Assembly: GCA_022508485.1 (NCBI GenBank)
Contig: JAFLVD010000013.1
Span: 1 to 60,788 of the forward strand
Source of the DNA: Clostridiales bacterium
Lineage (GTDB): Bacteria > Bacillota > Clostridia > Christensenellales > Pumilibacteraceae
DNA: 60,788 nucleotides
Reading direction: 5' to 3'
The notes beneath the pieces are model-generated. The model was not told where the DNA came from and searched no databases. It saw only the letters and a list, made by a program, of their open reading frames with translations. Shown one piece after another: positions 7,723 to 17,500 of the stretch. Numbering within the stretch: position 1 is the first letter of the stretch; each line of letters begins with the position of its first letter. The position numbers were made by a program, and so were the translations under genes.

Positions 7723-9672
7723 TTACGCCGGTTTAAAGTCGTCTACCTTATTAAAGTCGGCGTGTTCTATTATATACTCGCGCCTAAGTTCCACCGCGTC
7801 GCCCATAAGCACGGACACAAGCTTTTCGGCCTCCGCGGCGTCGTCGATAGACACCTGGATAAGCGCGCGGTTTTTGGGGTCCATAGTCGTTTCCCAAAGC
7901 TGGTCGGCGTTCATCTCGCCGAGACCTTTATAGCGCTGAACGAGCGCGCCCTTTCCCAAGCGCGCCTTTGCGTCCGCTAACGCAGCCTCGTCGTAAGCGT
8001 ATTCCACCTTTCCGCCCTTTTCTATCTTGTAAAGCGGCGGCATACCTATATAGACGTGGCCGTCCGTTATGAGGTCCTTCATATAGCGGAAGAAGAACGT
8101 GAGAAGTATAGCTCTTATATGGTATCCGTCGACGTCCGCGTCGGATAGGATTATTACCTTGTGGTAGTTGAGGTTGTCTACGTTAAAGTCCTCGCCTATG
8201 CCGCTGCCGAGCGCGGAAATAAGCGTACGGATTTCCTCGTTGGCAAGAACCTGGTCGATACGTTTTTTCTCGGCGTTAAGCGGCTTGCCCCTTAACGGAA
8301 GCACCGCTTGGTACGCGCGCGCTCGCGCCTGCTTGCACGTTCCGCCCGCGCTGTCGCCCTCGACTATAAACAGCTCGTTGTTTTCCGGCTTTCTGCCCGT
8401 GCACGGCGTAAGCTTTCCGACAAGGTTAAAGTTATCTATCGCGTTTTTGGCGCGAGTGATTTCCTTTTGCTTTCTTGCCGCCTCTCTGACCTTTGCCGCG
8501 AGCATCGCCTTTTTGAGTATTTGCTCGCCCACGTCCTCGTTTTCGGGTCTGTTAAAGTAGTCGGCAAGAAGCTGGGACACAAGCCCTTCTATCGCTATCC
8601 TCGCCGCCGGATTACCGAGCTTGGTTTTGGTCTGACCTTCGAATTGTACGTTGGTCATCTGAATGGAAAGCACTGCGGTAAGACCCTCGCGGTAGTCGTC
8701 GCCCAAGAGGTTTGCGTCCTTATCTTTAAGCATGCCCACGCGACGGGCAAAGTCGTTCATAACCTTAGTGTACGCCGCTTTAAAACCGGTCTCGTGAGTG
8801 CCGCCTTCCGTCGTCGGAATGTTGTTGACGTACGAGAAAAGGTTTTCGGTATAAGCGTCGGTGTGCTGGAAGGAAAGCTCCATCGCTATGCCGTCCTTTT
8901 CGCCCTTAATCATTACCGGCTCTTCGTACAGCATGTTTTTGGCCTCGTTAATGTATTTAACGAAGTCGACGATACCGCCCTCGTAATAGTACTCGGTAGA
9001 GCGGTAGCTTTCGCCTATCATGACGCGCTCGTCGACAAGCTTTATCCTAAGCCCCTTATTGAGAAAGGCAAGCTCTTTTAAGCGCTTTGCAATCGTGTCG
9101 AACTGGAACACCGTCGTTTCGAAAATTCTTCTGTCCGGCATAAAGCGCACGCGGCTTCCGTGCTTGTCCGTTTGTTCGCCCGTTTCGATAAGGTGATACT
9201 TGGGGACGCCGCCCTTAATCTCGCCGTTAACCGCCTTCGACTCGAATTCCATTCTGTAAACCTTGCCGTCGCGGTAAACCTCTACTTTAAGCCACTCGGA
9301 AAGCGCGTTGGTAACCGACGCGCCCACGCCGTGAAGTCCGCCCGAATGCGCGTAATTGCTCGAGTCGAACTTACCGCCTGCGTGAAGCTGGGTAAAAACG
9401 ACCTCTACGCCCGACACTCCGAGCTGAGGGTGAATGTCCACCGGAATGCCGCGCCCGTCGTCCTCGACGGAAGCAGATCCGTCGCTGTGAACGGTTACGT
9501 TAACGGTGGTGGCAAAGCCGTTTGAAACCTCGTCGATAGAGTTATCGACGATTTCCCAAAGTATATGATGCAGTCCTTTTACTCCCGTGGTGCCGATATA
9601 CATACCGGGACGAAGCCGAACCGCGTCCAACCCCTCCAATACTTTTATATCGCCCGCACTGTAATCTGACAT
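7723..9672 (-). CDS. parE: Type II topoisomerase subunit B (ParE, or GyrB)
   Basis: A 649-residue ATPase subunit of topoisomerase IV or gyrase. The GHKL ATP site is seen in EIVDNSIDE, DDGRGIPV and SGGLHGVGAS. The TOPRIM metal site is in VEGDSAGG and ILSDADVDG. The end RYKGLGEMNADQLWETTM matches ParE slightly better than GyrB. ATG 9672 is chosen because GGAGG lies 5 bases upstream; a GTG at 9696 is in frame but precedes that site. The parC-like gene follows and the two subunits would form the heterotetramer. No dnaA, dnaN or recF is nearby, which also favours the ParE assignment. Confidence 0.88.
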   Translation of the reverse strand: MSDYSAGDIKVLEGLDAVRLRPGMYIGTTGVKGLHHILWEIVDNSIDEVSNGFATTVNVTVHSDGSASVEDDGRGIPVDIHPQLGVSGVEVVFTQLHAGGKFDSSNYAHSGGLHGVGASVTNALSEWLKVEVYRDGKVYRMEFESKAVNGEIKGGVPKYHLIETGEQTDKHGSRVRFMPDRRIFETTVFQFDTIAKRLKELAFLNKGLRIKLVDERVMIGESYRSTEYYYEGGIVDFVKYINEAKNMLYEEPVMIKGEKDGIAMELSFQHTDAYTENLFSYVNNIPTTEGGTHETGFKAAYTKVMNDFARRVGMLKDKDANLLGDDYREGLTAVLSIQMTNVQFEGQTKTKLGNPAARIAIEGLVSQLLADYFNRPENEDVGEQILKKAMLAAKVREAARKQKEITRAKNAIDNFNLVGKLTPCTGRKPENNELFIVEGDSAGGTCKQARARAYQAVLPLRGKPLNAEKKRIDQVLANEEIRTLISALGSGIGEDFNVDNLNYHKVIILSDADVDGYHIRAILLTFFFRYMKDLITDGHVYIGMPPLYKIEKGGKVEYAYDEAALADAKARLGKGALVQRYKGLGEMNADQLWETTMDPKNRALIQVSIDDAAEAEKLVSVLMGDAVELRREYIIEHADFNKVDDFKPA

Positions 9673-9725
9673 ATTATCCTCCGTTTTTAAGCGCACCCCT
9701 AAATAAAGGGGACACGTAACACCCT

Positions 9726-9754
9726 ATTATACCACAGTTAGTTTTTTTTCTCAA
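9726..9754 (-). promoter_or_regulatory. parE-parC promoter
   Basis: On the minus strand TTGAGA (9754-9749), a 17-base spacer and TATAAT (9731-9726). The leader of about 45 bases contains a short CCCC/GGGG hairpin and ends with GGAGG before ATG 9672. Confidence 0.88.
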
Positions 9755-9843
9755 CTGATTTGATATAATTATCGAAAATTTCATTTTTTATAGCTTAGAG
9801 CGCGCCCGTATTCTCGCCGAAAAACGGGATAATTCGAGGCGAT

Positions 9844-11151
9844 TTACACGGCTTTAAGCACCAAATAATACACGTCCCTGCCGCCGCTCGTGTGCGATAA
9901 CGCCTCGCCGCCGACGGCGGAAATTACCGCCCTTACCGTGCCGCCCGACGTATCGAAAGAGTACGCTATTCCGCCCGATACGGAATATGAAAGCACCGTC
10001 TTATCTTCCGAAAAAACGGCGATAGCGCCATGCTCGCCCTCTACCGCGCCGATAAAATATCCGCTTCGCGCCGCGCACAGTTTTATTCCGTCGAACGAAC
10101 GTAATCTTTCGGGTTTAACGGCGCCCTCAGCCTTGTACGTAATAAATCCGTCCGCACTCTCGAAGCAGGCGTAGCACACGCCAGAATATACAAGGCAACC
10201 GCTCGTCGCCGTAAAGCCGAGCGAATATACGTGATAAAGGGTAAACGAATAGTCGATAAATAAAACGGTCGCTATGCCGTTTTTACTGCACGCCGCGATA
10301 AAACCTCGTTCACACGGCATGACGGCATAAGGATCGATTATATTTTTCCCGTCGCCGCCGTAAGAGTGTTCGACGCCGTCGCCGCCGGCTATAAAAGAAT
10401 ACAGCACGAGCGAGTCGTAGCGCGGAAGAGAGTTGGCGCGCGCCGCCAAAACGTACTTATCGCCCAAATCGAAGCACCCTAAATATTTAAGAGAATAAGC
10501 GCTGTCCACTCTCGTACTGTGTCCGTTTTTCCATTCGCTCACCTCGTACTCGGTAAGCTTTAACGACGTTCCCGACGGCTGAGAGATGACCGCGACGACG
10601 CCGTTATTAACGGGCAAAACGTCGAGCGCGTCGCCGTCGGTTTGCTCGACGCACACGCTCGCGGTGCAATCGGCGCCCACAAAATAAACCTTTCTTTCCG
10701 CCGTAACGATAAATCCTTCCCCGAACGCCGCCGCCGCCGAGATGTTTCCGTCCAAATACGAAAACGCTTTTATTTCCCCTTCCTCGCTCAGCTTGCAGAT
10801 AAATCCGCCGTAGCCGTCGAAGTCGAGACCTTTGACGGTAGCGTTACCGAATATGTACACCGAGCCGAACAAGAAGAACGCTTTTACTACGCTTTCGTCC
10901 CCAAGCCCCATAAGCCGCGTTTCGGATATAATCCCGTCCGCTTTGCCCGCGCTCGGCGCGCGAAGCTTGTCGTGCACCGGCTCTTCCACTACGGGAGGAT
11001 CGTCCTCTTTGGGCGGATCTTTGGGCTTTTCGCCCGACGAAAACACGCCGAGCACCGAAAACTCGGGCACAAACAAAATAACGGCGACAAGCGCCACGAT
11101 AATTATATTAAGCAGCGTAATTACAATGCCCTGGGCTTTACTCAGTTTCAC
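9844..11151 (-). CDS. Membrane-anchored protein with predicted beta-propeller-like ectodomain
   Basis: A 435-residue protein that I do not recognise. Residues 8-32 form a single N-terminal transmembrane helix. A Pro/Glu/Asp-rich linker (residues 40-62) follows, then about 370 residues of short beta-strand-like blocks with aromatic and Gly turns (GFICKLSEEGEIKAF, GFIVTAERKVYFVG, GFIAACSKNGIATVLF). This spacing suggests a propeller on the outer face; that is inference from pattern only. The GTG start has AGGTG 6 bases upstream. It lies between the topoisomerase promoter and an unrelated terminator and appears to be a single-gene unit. Confidence 0.65.
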   Translation of the reverse strand: MKLSKAQGIVITLLNIIIVALVAVILFVPEFSVLGVFSSGEKPKDPPKEDDPPVVEEPVHDKLRAPSAGKADGIISETRLMGLGDESVVKAFFLFGSVYIFGNATVKGLDFDGYGGFICKLSEEGEIKAFSYLDGNISAAAAFGEGFIVTAERKVYFVGADCTASVCVEQTDGDALDVLPVNNGVVAVISQPSGTSLKLTEYEVSEWKNGHSTRVDSAYSLKYLGCFDLGDKYVLAARANSLPRYDSLVLYSFIAGGDGVEHSYGGDGKNIIDPYAVMPCERGFIAACSKNGIATVLFIDYSFTLYHVYSLGFTATSGCLVYSGVCYACFESADGFITYKAEGAVKPERLRSFDGIKLCAARSGYFIGAVEGEHGAIAVFSEDKTVLSYSVSGGIAYSFDTSGGTVRAVISAVGGEALSHTSGGRDVYYLVLKAV

Positions 11152-11192
11152 GGCACACCTCGAAAATAAGAGAGTACCATAAATAGTAGCAC

Positions 11193-11221
11193 AAAAAATG
11201 CGCCTATTTTATATCGGCGCA
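11193..11221 (-). terminator. Terminator of the 11277-11810 gene
   Basis: The stem TGCGCC (11199-11204) pairs with GGCGCA (11216-11221) around an 11-base loop. On the minus strand it is followed by TTTTTTG. Confidence 0.8.
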
Positions 11222-11276
11222 AAAACAGTCAAATCCTAACAAAATTATGTAATTTTTTCTTTACGGCGCGAGGAAA

Positions 11277-11810
11277 TTATCTGCCGCGGCCTTTGGGTCT
11301 TACAAGCTCGGCTCGCGCCTTTTCGCTTTTTATAACCGCCTTGTACACTTTGGACTGGTGCGCTATGTCGGGAACAAGCGGATTTCTCCAGCAAAACGGA
11401 ATAAGCTCGTCGGCGTCGCCCACCCATTTAGGCTCGTCGGCAAGCCTCGCCGTAGTGCCGAGACGGTCGCGCATTTTGTCGAGGTTGTCGCGCTCGGCGA
11501 TACTCGCCGCGCCGACAACGATTGCCGCCGCAGATTCGAGGTCGACGGTAATAACCTTTTCGGACTTGGCTTTGCTTATCGTACGGCTGATTGACTTAGT
11601 CGTCTTTTTTTTGCCGGGCGTGTACGTTTTTGAAACGGGCGAAGTTTTTTGCTCGAGCCTGTCCTTTGCTTCGAGATACTCTTCGGTTTTGGTTTTGGGC
11701 AAAACAACCTCGGGCACCTCTACGCTGCCCTTAGTGCGACCTACCGTTCGGACGTATTCCATTTCGGGAATAACCGACTCCTCTATTATCTTTTCGATGT
11801 CTTTTGCCAC
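11277..11810 (-). CDS. Uncharacterised basic protein
   Basis: A 177-residue soluble protein of no family I know. The N-terminal 60 residues are acidic and helical. Residues 65-85 are a Lys/Ser/Thr-rich stretch (GKKKTTKSISR). A hydrophobic VDLESAAAIVVGAAS segment then leads to a C-terminal region with PFCWRNPLVPD and a basic tail ending GRGR. The start is GTG 11810 with only a weak ribosome site, about 49 bases after a near-perfect promoter. It is flanked by its own promoter and terminator, so it is monocistronic and probably well expressed. Confidence 0.6.
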   Translation of the reverse strand: MAKDIEKIIEESVIPEMEYVRTVGRTKGSVEVPEVVLPKTKTEEYLEAKDRLEQKTSPVSKTYTPGKKKTTKSISRTISKAKSEKVITVDLESAAAIVVGAASIAERDNLDKMRDRLGTTARLADEPKWVGDADELIPFCWRNPLVPDIAHQSKVYKAVIKSEKARAELVRPKGRGR

Positions 11811-11865
11811 AATACTTTTTTTCCGTTCGGTCCGCGTAAACGCTTAACGCGCGAATACTGTATAT

Positions 11866-11894
11866 ATTATATATAATCTGCGCAAATTTGTCAA
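11866..11894 (-). promoter_or_regulatory. Consensus promoter of the 11810 gene
   Basis: On the minus strand TTGACA (11894-11889), a 17-base spacer and TATAAT (11871-11866): a full match to the sigma-A consensus. Confidence 0.9.
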
Positions 11895-11929
11895 TTTATA
11901 ATTTCGCTTCACGGCGCCACCGCTATTTT

Positions 11930-12391
11930 TTACACAAGCCTGATAAAGCCCGTTTGCCTTAACGCCTCGTACAATACGAGCGCGACGGTGTTGCTTAGGT
12001 TAAGCGAACGAAGCCCCGTCGACATGGGGATTCTCAGCGCGGTCTCGGGATTGGAAAAAATCAAATGCTCGGGAAGTCCTTTCGTTTCCTTCCCGAATAC
12101 GAGATAGTCGTTATCCCTAAACTCAACGTCGGTGTACCTTTTCGCCGCCTTTTTGGACAGATAGAAAAACCTGCCGCCTTTGTTACGGGCAAAAAAGTCG
12201 TCGAGGTTGTCGTAGTATGTAAGATCGAGCTTATCCCAATAATCAAGCCCGGCGCGTTTTAGCTTGGCGTCGGTAATCTCAAACCCCATCGGCTTTACTA
12301 TATGAAGCTTAGCACCGGTGCAGGCGCACGTCCGAGAGATGTTGCCCGTGTTCTGGGGAATCTCCGGCTCTACCAAAACTATATTAAACAT
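11930..12391 (-). CDS. trmL: tRNA (cytidine/uridine-34 2'-O)-methyltransferase
   Basis: A 153-residue SPOUT methyltransferase that methylates the ribose at the wobble base of tRNA-Leu species. The trefoil-knot motifs are complete: NTGNISRTC near residue 14, LVFGKETKGLP near residue 95, and IPMSTGLRSLNLSNTVALVLYE at the AdoMet knot. The size is typical of the family. Its ATG overlaps the last 8 bases of the upstream hydrolase gene, so the two are translationally coupled. Confidence 0.95.
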   Translation of the reverse strand: MFNIVLVEPEIPQNTGNISRTCACTGAKLHIVKPMGFEITDAKLKRAGLDYWDKLDLTYYDNLDDFFARNKGGRFFYLSKKAAKRYTDVEFRDNDYLVFGKETKGLPEHLIFSNPETALRIPMSTGLRSLNLSNTVALVLYEALRQTGFIRLV

Positions 12392-13316
12392 CGCCGTTTT
12401 CGCGGTTTTCCGCAGACGCCCGAGGCTCGAGGCAGTCGATTAAAAAGTCAACTATATCCTCGTACACCTCGCCTTTGTTTATCTCGTTGAGTATTTCGTG
12501 CCGAGCGCCGTCGTAAAGTTTAAGCCGCGCGTCTATTCCGCACTTTTTAAGATAATGTTTATGAAGCCGCTTTACGTCCTTGCCGTACTCGCCCACGCCG
12601 TCCGACTTTCCGGACGCCAACATAAGCCTGAAATCGGACGGGACATTGCTTCTGTCCTTTATGGTGCTTTTTATGCCGTAAAGCATGGTTTTGTAAAACC
12701 CGACCGAGCATGTAAAATTGCAGAACTTGTCCGCAACGTACTTAGCCACCTCGGTGTTGTCGCGGTTAAGCCAGTGGCTGTACCCCTCGCCGATTTTTTT
12801 GTCGTACTTGGTGAATGTGAGGTCGGCAAAAAGCCTTCCCACCGCTTTGGGATTAGACTTACATTTTTTCTTTGCGACAAGCCGTCCGAACGCCGCCGCG
12901 ATTCCGCCTTGAAGCGCCGAGCCGACGAGCACCGCGCCCGACACCGAACCCGAATATCTTTCTATAAACCTCTGCGCCAAAAAACTGCCGTAGCTGTGTC
13001 CGACGACGAGCACCTTGTTAACGTTCCACCGCTCTTTGGCGATATCCACTTCCTGCTTAATGTCGTCCACGGTGTCCTCGAACATTCCGTCGTAGGCAAG
13101 CCCGAGCGCGTCCTCGTCGGTATGTCCGAAGCCGCGGTTATCCATGCCGATTACGTAAAACCCGTTGGAATTGAGGAAGCGGCAAAAATCGTCGTACCTG
13201 TCGATATACTCGCACATTCCGTGGACGACGACGACCGCGCCGCGCGGCGAGGAAACGCCGTCCTCCCAGAACCGAACGCATATCTTTTTTCCGTCGCGAG
13301 CGGTAAAGCTCTCCAT
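12384..13316 (-). CDS. Alpha/beta hydrolase, lysophospholipase/monoglyceride-lipase type
   Basis: A 310-residue serine hydrolase. The oxyanion region is VVVVHGMCEYIDRY, the nucleophile elbow is GHSYGS, the acid is in SGKSDGVGEYG and the His is in GARHEI. This arrangement matches the PldB/monoacylglycerol lipase group, which acts on membrane-derived lysolipids or monoglycerides. It has no signal peptide, so it is cytoplasmic. GGAGG lies 7 bases before the ATG. It is the promoter-proximal gene of a pair with trmL. The true substrate is unknown. Confidence 0.85.
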   Translation of the reverse strand: MESFTARDGKKICVRFWEDGVSSPRGAVVVVHGMCEYIDRYDDFCRFLNSNGFYVIGMDNRGFGHTDEDALGLAYDGMFEDTVDDIKQEVDIAKERWNVNKVLVVGHSYGSFLAQRFIERYSGSVSGAVLVGSALQGGIAAAFGRLVAKKKCKSNPKAVGRLFADLTFTKYDKKIGEGYSHWLNRDNTEVAKYVADKFCNFTCSVGFYKTMLYGIKSTIKDRSNVPSDFRLMLASGKSDGVGEYGKDVKRLHKHYLKKCGIDARLKLYDGARHEILNEINKGEVYEDIVDFLIDCLEPRASAENRENGDV

Positions 13317-13354
13317 ACCGGCCTCCGTTCATAAAAGAATATCAATCGGAGTAT

Positions 13355-13383
13355 AGTATACAGTAATGTACCGTTTATGTCAA
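13355..13383 (-). promoter_or_regulatory. Promoter of the hydrolase-trmL pair
   Basis: On the minus strand TTGACA (13383-13378), a 17-base spacer and TATACT (13360-13355), in the region shared with the divergent murG gene. Confidence 0.88.
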
Positions 13384-13420
13384 GGCTGTGAGTAAAAAAC
13401 GCCTTTTTCGGAGGTGAAAA

Positions 13421-14488
13421 GTGAAGAAAATAGTGTTTACGGGCGGCGGAACCGCAGGACACATAACCCCAAACCTCGCGCTTATCGACGCGCTTAAAGG
13501 TGAATACGAGTGCTTGTACGTGGGAACCGACGGCATGGAAAAAGAGCTGTGCGCAAAAAGAAATATCGCATTTTACGAGGTGCCGGCGGTAAAGCTTCGC
13601 CGCGACGCGTTTTTTAAAAACCTGCTTTTGCCGTTTAAGCTTAGCTCGTGCGTAAAACGCGCCGTAAAAACGTTAAAGCAAGTAAAGCCCGACCTCGTTT
13701 TTTCAAAAGGCGGATACGTCGCGCTTCCCACCGTGCTCGCGGCAAATAAACTTAAAATCCCCGTACTCTGCCACGAGAGCGACATCTCGCCCGGAATTAC
13801 GACCAAAATCACCTCGCGCCGCGCAAAAAAGGTGCTGTGCGCGTTTGAACAAGCGGCAAGCAAATTCGCTCGCGGCGTCTATGTGGGAACGCCAATTCCG
13901 CCTTCCCTCATCTCGTACAAAAAAACAGCTATCGGAAGTAAACCGCGCCTACTTATAATGGGCGGATCGTCGGGCGCCAAAGCGATAAACGACGCGCTTT
14001 CCGCCGCGCTTTACCGCCTTACCGAACGCTTCGACGTGGTGCATATAACGGGCAAAAACAAGGGCGACGATATCCTCGCGCCCGGCTACGAAAAAATCGA
14101 GTTTTGTTCCGACATGCCCAAACTGTACTCATCCGTCGATATCGCCGTATCCCGCGCCGGCGCCAACTCGCTTTTCGAGCTTCTCGTTCTCAAAATTCCG
14201 ACGGTAGCTATTCCGCTCGAAAAAGCGTCGCGCGGCGACCAAATTCAAAACGCCGAATATTTTTACGGCAAGGGCGCGCTATCGGTACTTAGGGAAGGAT
14301 CGCTCACCGCCGACAGTCTTATTGACGCGGTAAACAAAACGTACGACGAGCGCGACTCTATCCGCGCTTCGATTTCCGCCCTTCCCCCAATCGACGGCAC
14401 AAAAAAGATAATCTCGATAATAAAAGAAGTTATAGAAAACAATAACCGCACAATAAAAAGTAGCGAAAACAATTTTTCCGCTACTTAA
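13421..14488 (+). CDS. murG: UDP-GlcNAc:lipid I N-acetylglucosaminyltransferase
   Basis: A 355-residue GT-B enzyme that adds GlcNAc to lipid I to make lipid II on the inner face of the membrane. It shows the N-terminal GGGTAGHITPN loop, GGSSGAKAIND near residue 186, and the UDP-GlcNAc region SRAGANSLFELL with IPLEKASRGDQIQNA. The start is GTG with an excellent GGAGGTGA site 5-6 bases upstream. The gene stands alone, away from any mra/mur/fts cluster. Its last codons form one arm of the terminator used by the convergent purine operon. Confidence 0.96.
   Translation: MKKIVFTGGGTAGHITPNLALIDALKGEYECLYVGTDGMEKELCAKRNIAFYEVPAVKLRRDAFFKNLLLPFKLSSCVKRAVKTLKQVKPDLVFSKGGYVALPTVLAANKLKIPVLCHESDISPGITTKITSRRAKKVLCAFEQAASKFARGVYVGTPIPPSLISYKKTAIGSKPRLLIMGGSSGAKAINDALSAALYRLTERFDVVHITGKNKGDDILAPGYEKIEFCSDMPKLYSSVDIAVSRAGANSLFELLVLKIPTVAIPLEKASRGDQIQNAEYFYGKGALSVLREGSLTADSLIDAVNKTYDERDSIRASISALPPIDGTKKIISIIKEVIENNNRTIKSSENNFSAT
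14454..14486 (-). terminator. Purine-operon terminator inside the murG 3' end
   Basis: AAGTAGCG (14458-14465) pairs perfectly with CGCTACTT (14479-14486) around a 13-base loop. Read on the minus strand it is followed by TTTTTATT. The whole hairpin lies within the last murG codons and touches its stop. On the plus strand no T run follows, so it mainly ends the purine transcript. Confidence 0.8.
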
Positions 14489-14533
14489 TAAATCATTTTA
14501 ACATTAAAGTCGCCGTAGGCAGTGAAGCGTGTT

Positions 14534-14567
14534 AATTTTTATCTCTTATCTCTTATCTCTTATTTAT
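14534..14567. repeat. Short tandem repeat of TATCTCT
   Basis: Three near-perfect copies of TTATCTC in a row in the murG-purL gap. The same AT-rich string recurs at 26056-26150 and 38945-38970, so it may be a dispersed intergenic element. Confidence 0.6.
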
Positions 14568-17500
14568 AATAGTCCACGCCCGACTTAAATATCTTCATAT
14601 CGGTTTCGGCATAGGAATTAACCGCGTTTTTCATCATGAACTCGCCGACGCGCTCGCTGTGTCCCATTTTGCCGAGCACCCTGCCGTCGGGGCTTACGAT
14701 GCCCTCGATGGCGAGCATAGAGCCGTTGGGGTTGTACGGCGACGTCATGGTCGCGTGGCCGTCGGGGTCGCAGTACTGCGTTGCAATCTGACCCTTTTCG
14801 ATAAGCGTTTTAAGCGCGGCGTCGGTCGCTACAAACTTGCCCTCGCCGTGCGACACGGGCACTTTAAACACGTCGCCTACCTTAACGCCGCTCAGCCACG
14901 GGCTTATACCCGTCGCTACGCGGATATCGACGAGCGTCGACACGTGCCTGCCGATATTGTTAAACGTGAGCACGGGGTCGGTGGGCTTGGGCTTGGAGAT
15001 ATGTCCGTACGGTAAAAGTCCCAGTTTTACAAGCGCCTGGAAGCCGTTGCAGATGCCGAGCGCAAGCCCGTCGCGCTTATACAGCAGCTTTTCCACCTCG
15101 TCGGCTATTCTTGCGTTGGAGAAGAACGCCGCAATAAGCTTGGCGCTGCCGTCCGGCTCGTCGCCGCCAGAAAATCCGCCGGGTATAGCGAGTATCTTGC
15201 ACGAGGCAATCGCCTTTGCCATAGCTTTAACCGATTCCTCTACGTCTTTGGGCGAGAGGTTTTTAACGACGAATATTACCGGTTCGGCGCCTGCTTCCTC
15301 GAACTTTTTGGCGGTGTCGATTTCGCAGTTGGTGCCGGGGAACACCGGGATAAACACCTTTATCTTTTGGGGCTTGGGACCTTTTGCGCGCGTACGCTTT
15401 TCGCCATTTCCCGTGTACGAATAGTCCTCGACCTTGCCCTCCGCCTTTGCGGTGGTCGGGTACACGCCCTCGAAGGTCGAAGTAAACGCGGCGATAAGCG
15501 GCGCGCCGTCCACCTTTTTGCCGCCCTCGACGCGGTCGCCGCTTTCCGAGCGAATTACATTCGCGCCGATAAGGAAGCTTCCGTCGTCAGTCGTTACGCC
15601 CAAAAACTCGGGGTCGTAGCCGTAAAAATCCTCGCCGCATTTGGCGGAGAAAATAATATCGCCCACGCGCTCTTCAAACAGGTTGCGGTTATCGTGCGCG
15701 AAAGCAAAGCCGAGCGAGTTTCCGAGACACGATTTTATTATGGTCGCAGCAGCGCCGCCGCGCTCGACCACCGCCGCCGCAGATATGTTGCCGCGGCCTA
15801 TCTCGCCTGCCAAAAGCTTTAAGAAGTCGTTTAGGTTTTCAAAGTCGGGATAGCCGAACTCGTCGCGCTTAATCGAGTATCTGTAAACGCGCTCGCCTGC
15901 CGCGCCGAATACGTTTCCTATCGTAACGGCGCTGTCCATAACGCCGAGGCCGAAGCATATAAGCGTAGGCGGAACGGAAATCTTTTCGAAGGTACCCGAC
16001 ATAGAGTCCTTGCCGCCTATTGCCGCGTGCTTCATCTTTATCTGCGCCGTAAGCGCGCCGAGAAGCGCCGACATGGGCGCGCCCCACTTTTCTGCGTCGG
16101 TGCAGCGCGCGAAAAACTCCTGCATCGTGAGATAGATATTTTCGGGACGAACGCCTGCCGCAACAAGCTTTTCGACGGCGACTATTACCGAATACATACC
16201 GCCGACAAACGGCGACTCGTCGCACAGCATAGGGTCGAAGCCGTGCGAGCTGACCGTACAAAAATCGGTGTTCGCCGGAATTTTAGCCGCCATTACGCTC
16301 GACGGAGTGAGCTGTGTTTTGCCGCCGAACGGCATAAACACGCTGCCTGCGCCGACCGTGGAGTCGAACATTTCGGACAAACCCTTTTGCGAGCAAACGT
16401 TATAGTCTGAAAGAATGCTTTTAATAAGCCCTTCGTAATCACCCTTAGCGTAAAGCGCGGCGCGTTTTGCGCTCATGCTTCCGAAGTACTTGACCGCAGG
16501 GTCTTTTATAAGCGCGTCGGCTTCCTGCCTTACGCCGTTGGAATCGAGAAATTTTCTTTCGAGGTCGACTATAAGATGACCGTTAAGATACATTCTCATT
16601 CTGCCCTTATCGGTAACCTTTGCGATAACGGTGGCGTCCACGTTTTCTTCGTGGCAAAGCTTTTTAAACTCGGCGAGCGTTTCGGGTGAAATGACAACCG
16701 CCATTCTTTCCTGGCTCTCGGATATCGCAAGCTCGGTAGCGGAAAGCCCGGCATACTTTTTGGGCACGTTGCCAAGCTCTATATCAAGCCCGGGCGCAAG
16801 CTCGCCCACCGCGACGGACACGCCGCCTGCGCCGAAGTCGTTGCACCGTTTTATAAGTTTTGTAAACTCGCCGTTACGCATAAGGCGCTGAAGCTTGCGC
16901 TCTATCGGCGCGTTGCCCTTTTGAACCTCCGCGCCGCAAGTTTCTATCGAGTGCGCGTCGTGCGGCTTGCTCGAGCCGGTGGCGCCGCCGCAGCCGTCCC
17001 GTCCGGTCTCGCCGCCGAGAAGAACGACAACGTCGCCAGGTTCGGGGACCTCGCGTATTACGTTTTCCATTTTAGCCGCGCCGACGACAAAGCCGGTTTC
17101 CAGCCGTTTTGCGGCGTAGCCTTTGTGATAGTATTCTTTAACCTCGCCGGTCGCAAGCCCTATCTGGTTGCCGTACGAACTGTAACCCTTTGCGGCGCGC
17201 TTAGATATAACGCGCTGAGGCAGCTTACCTTCTATCGTCTTGTCGAACGGAAGATTGATGTCCGCGGCGCCCGTTACGCGCATTGCCTGGTACACGTACG
17301 CTCTTCCCGATAACGGATCGCGTATAGCGCCGCCCAAACACGTTGCCGCGCCGCCGAACGGCTCTATCTCGGTCGGGTGGTTATGCGTTTCGTTTTTAAA
17401 AAGAACGTACCACGGTTCTACCGTACCGTCGCGCATTACTATGTCCTGCTTTATCGTGCAGGCGTTAATCTCGGGCGACACGTCCTGCGCGGTGGCGTAG

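Noticed and set aside
14534-14567. CRISPR-like repeats
   Set aside because: The repeats are 7 bases with no spacers; simple low-complexity DNA.
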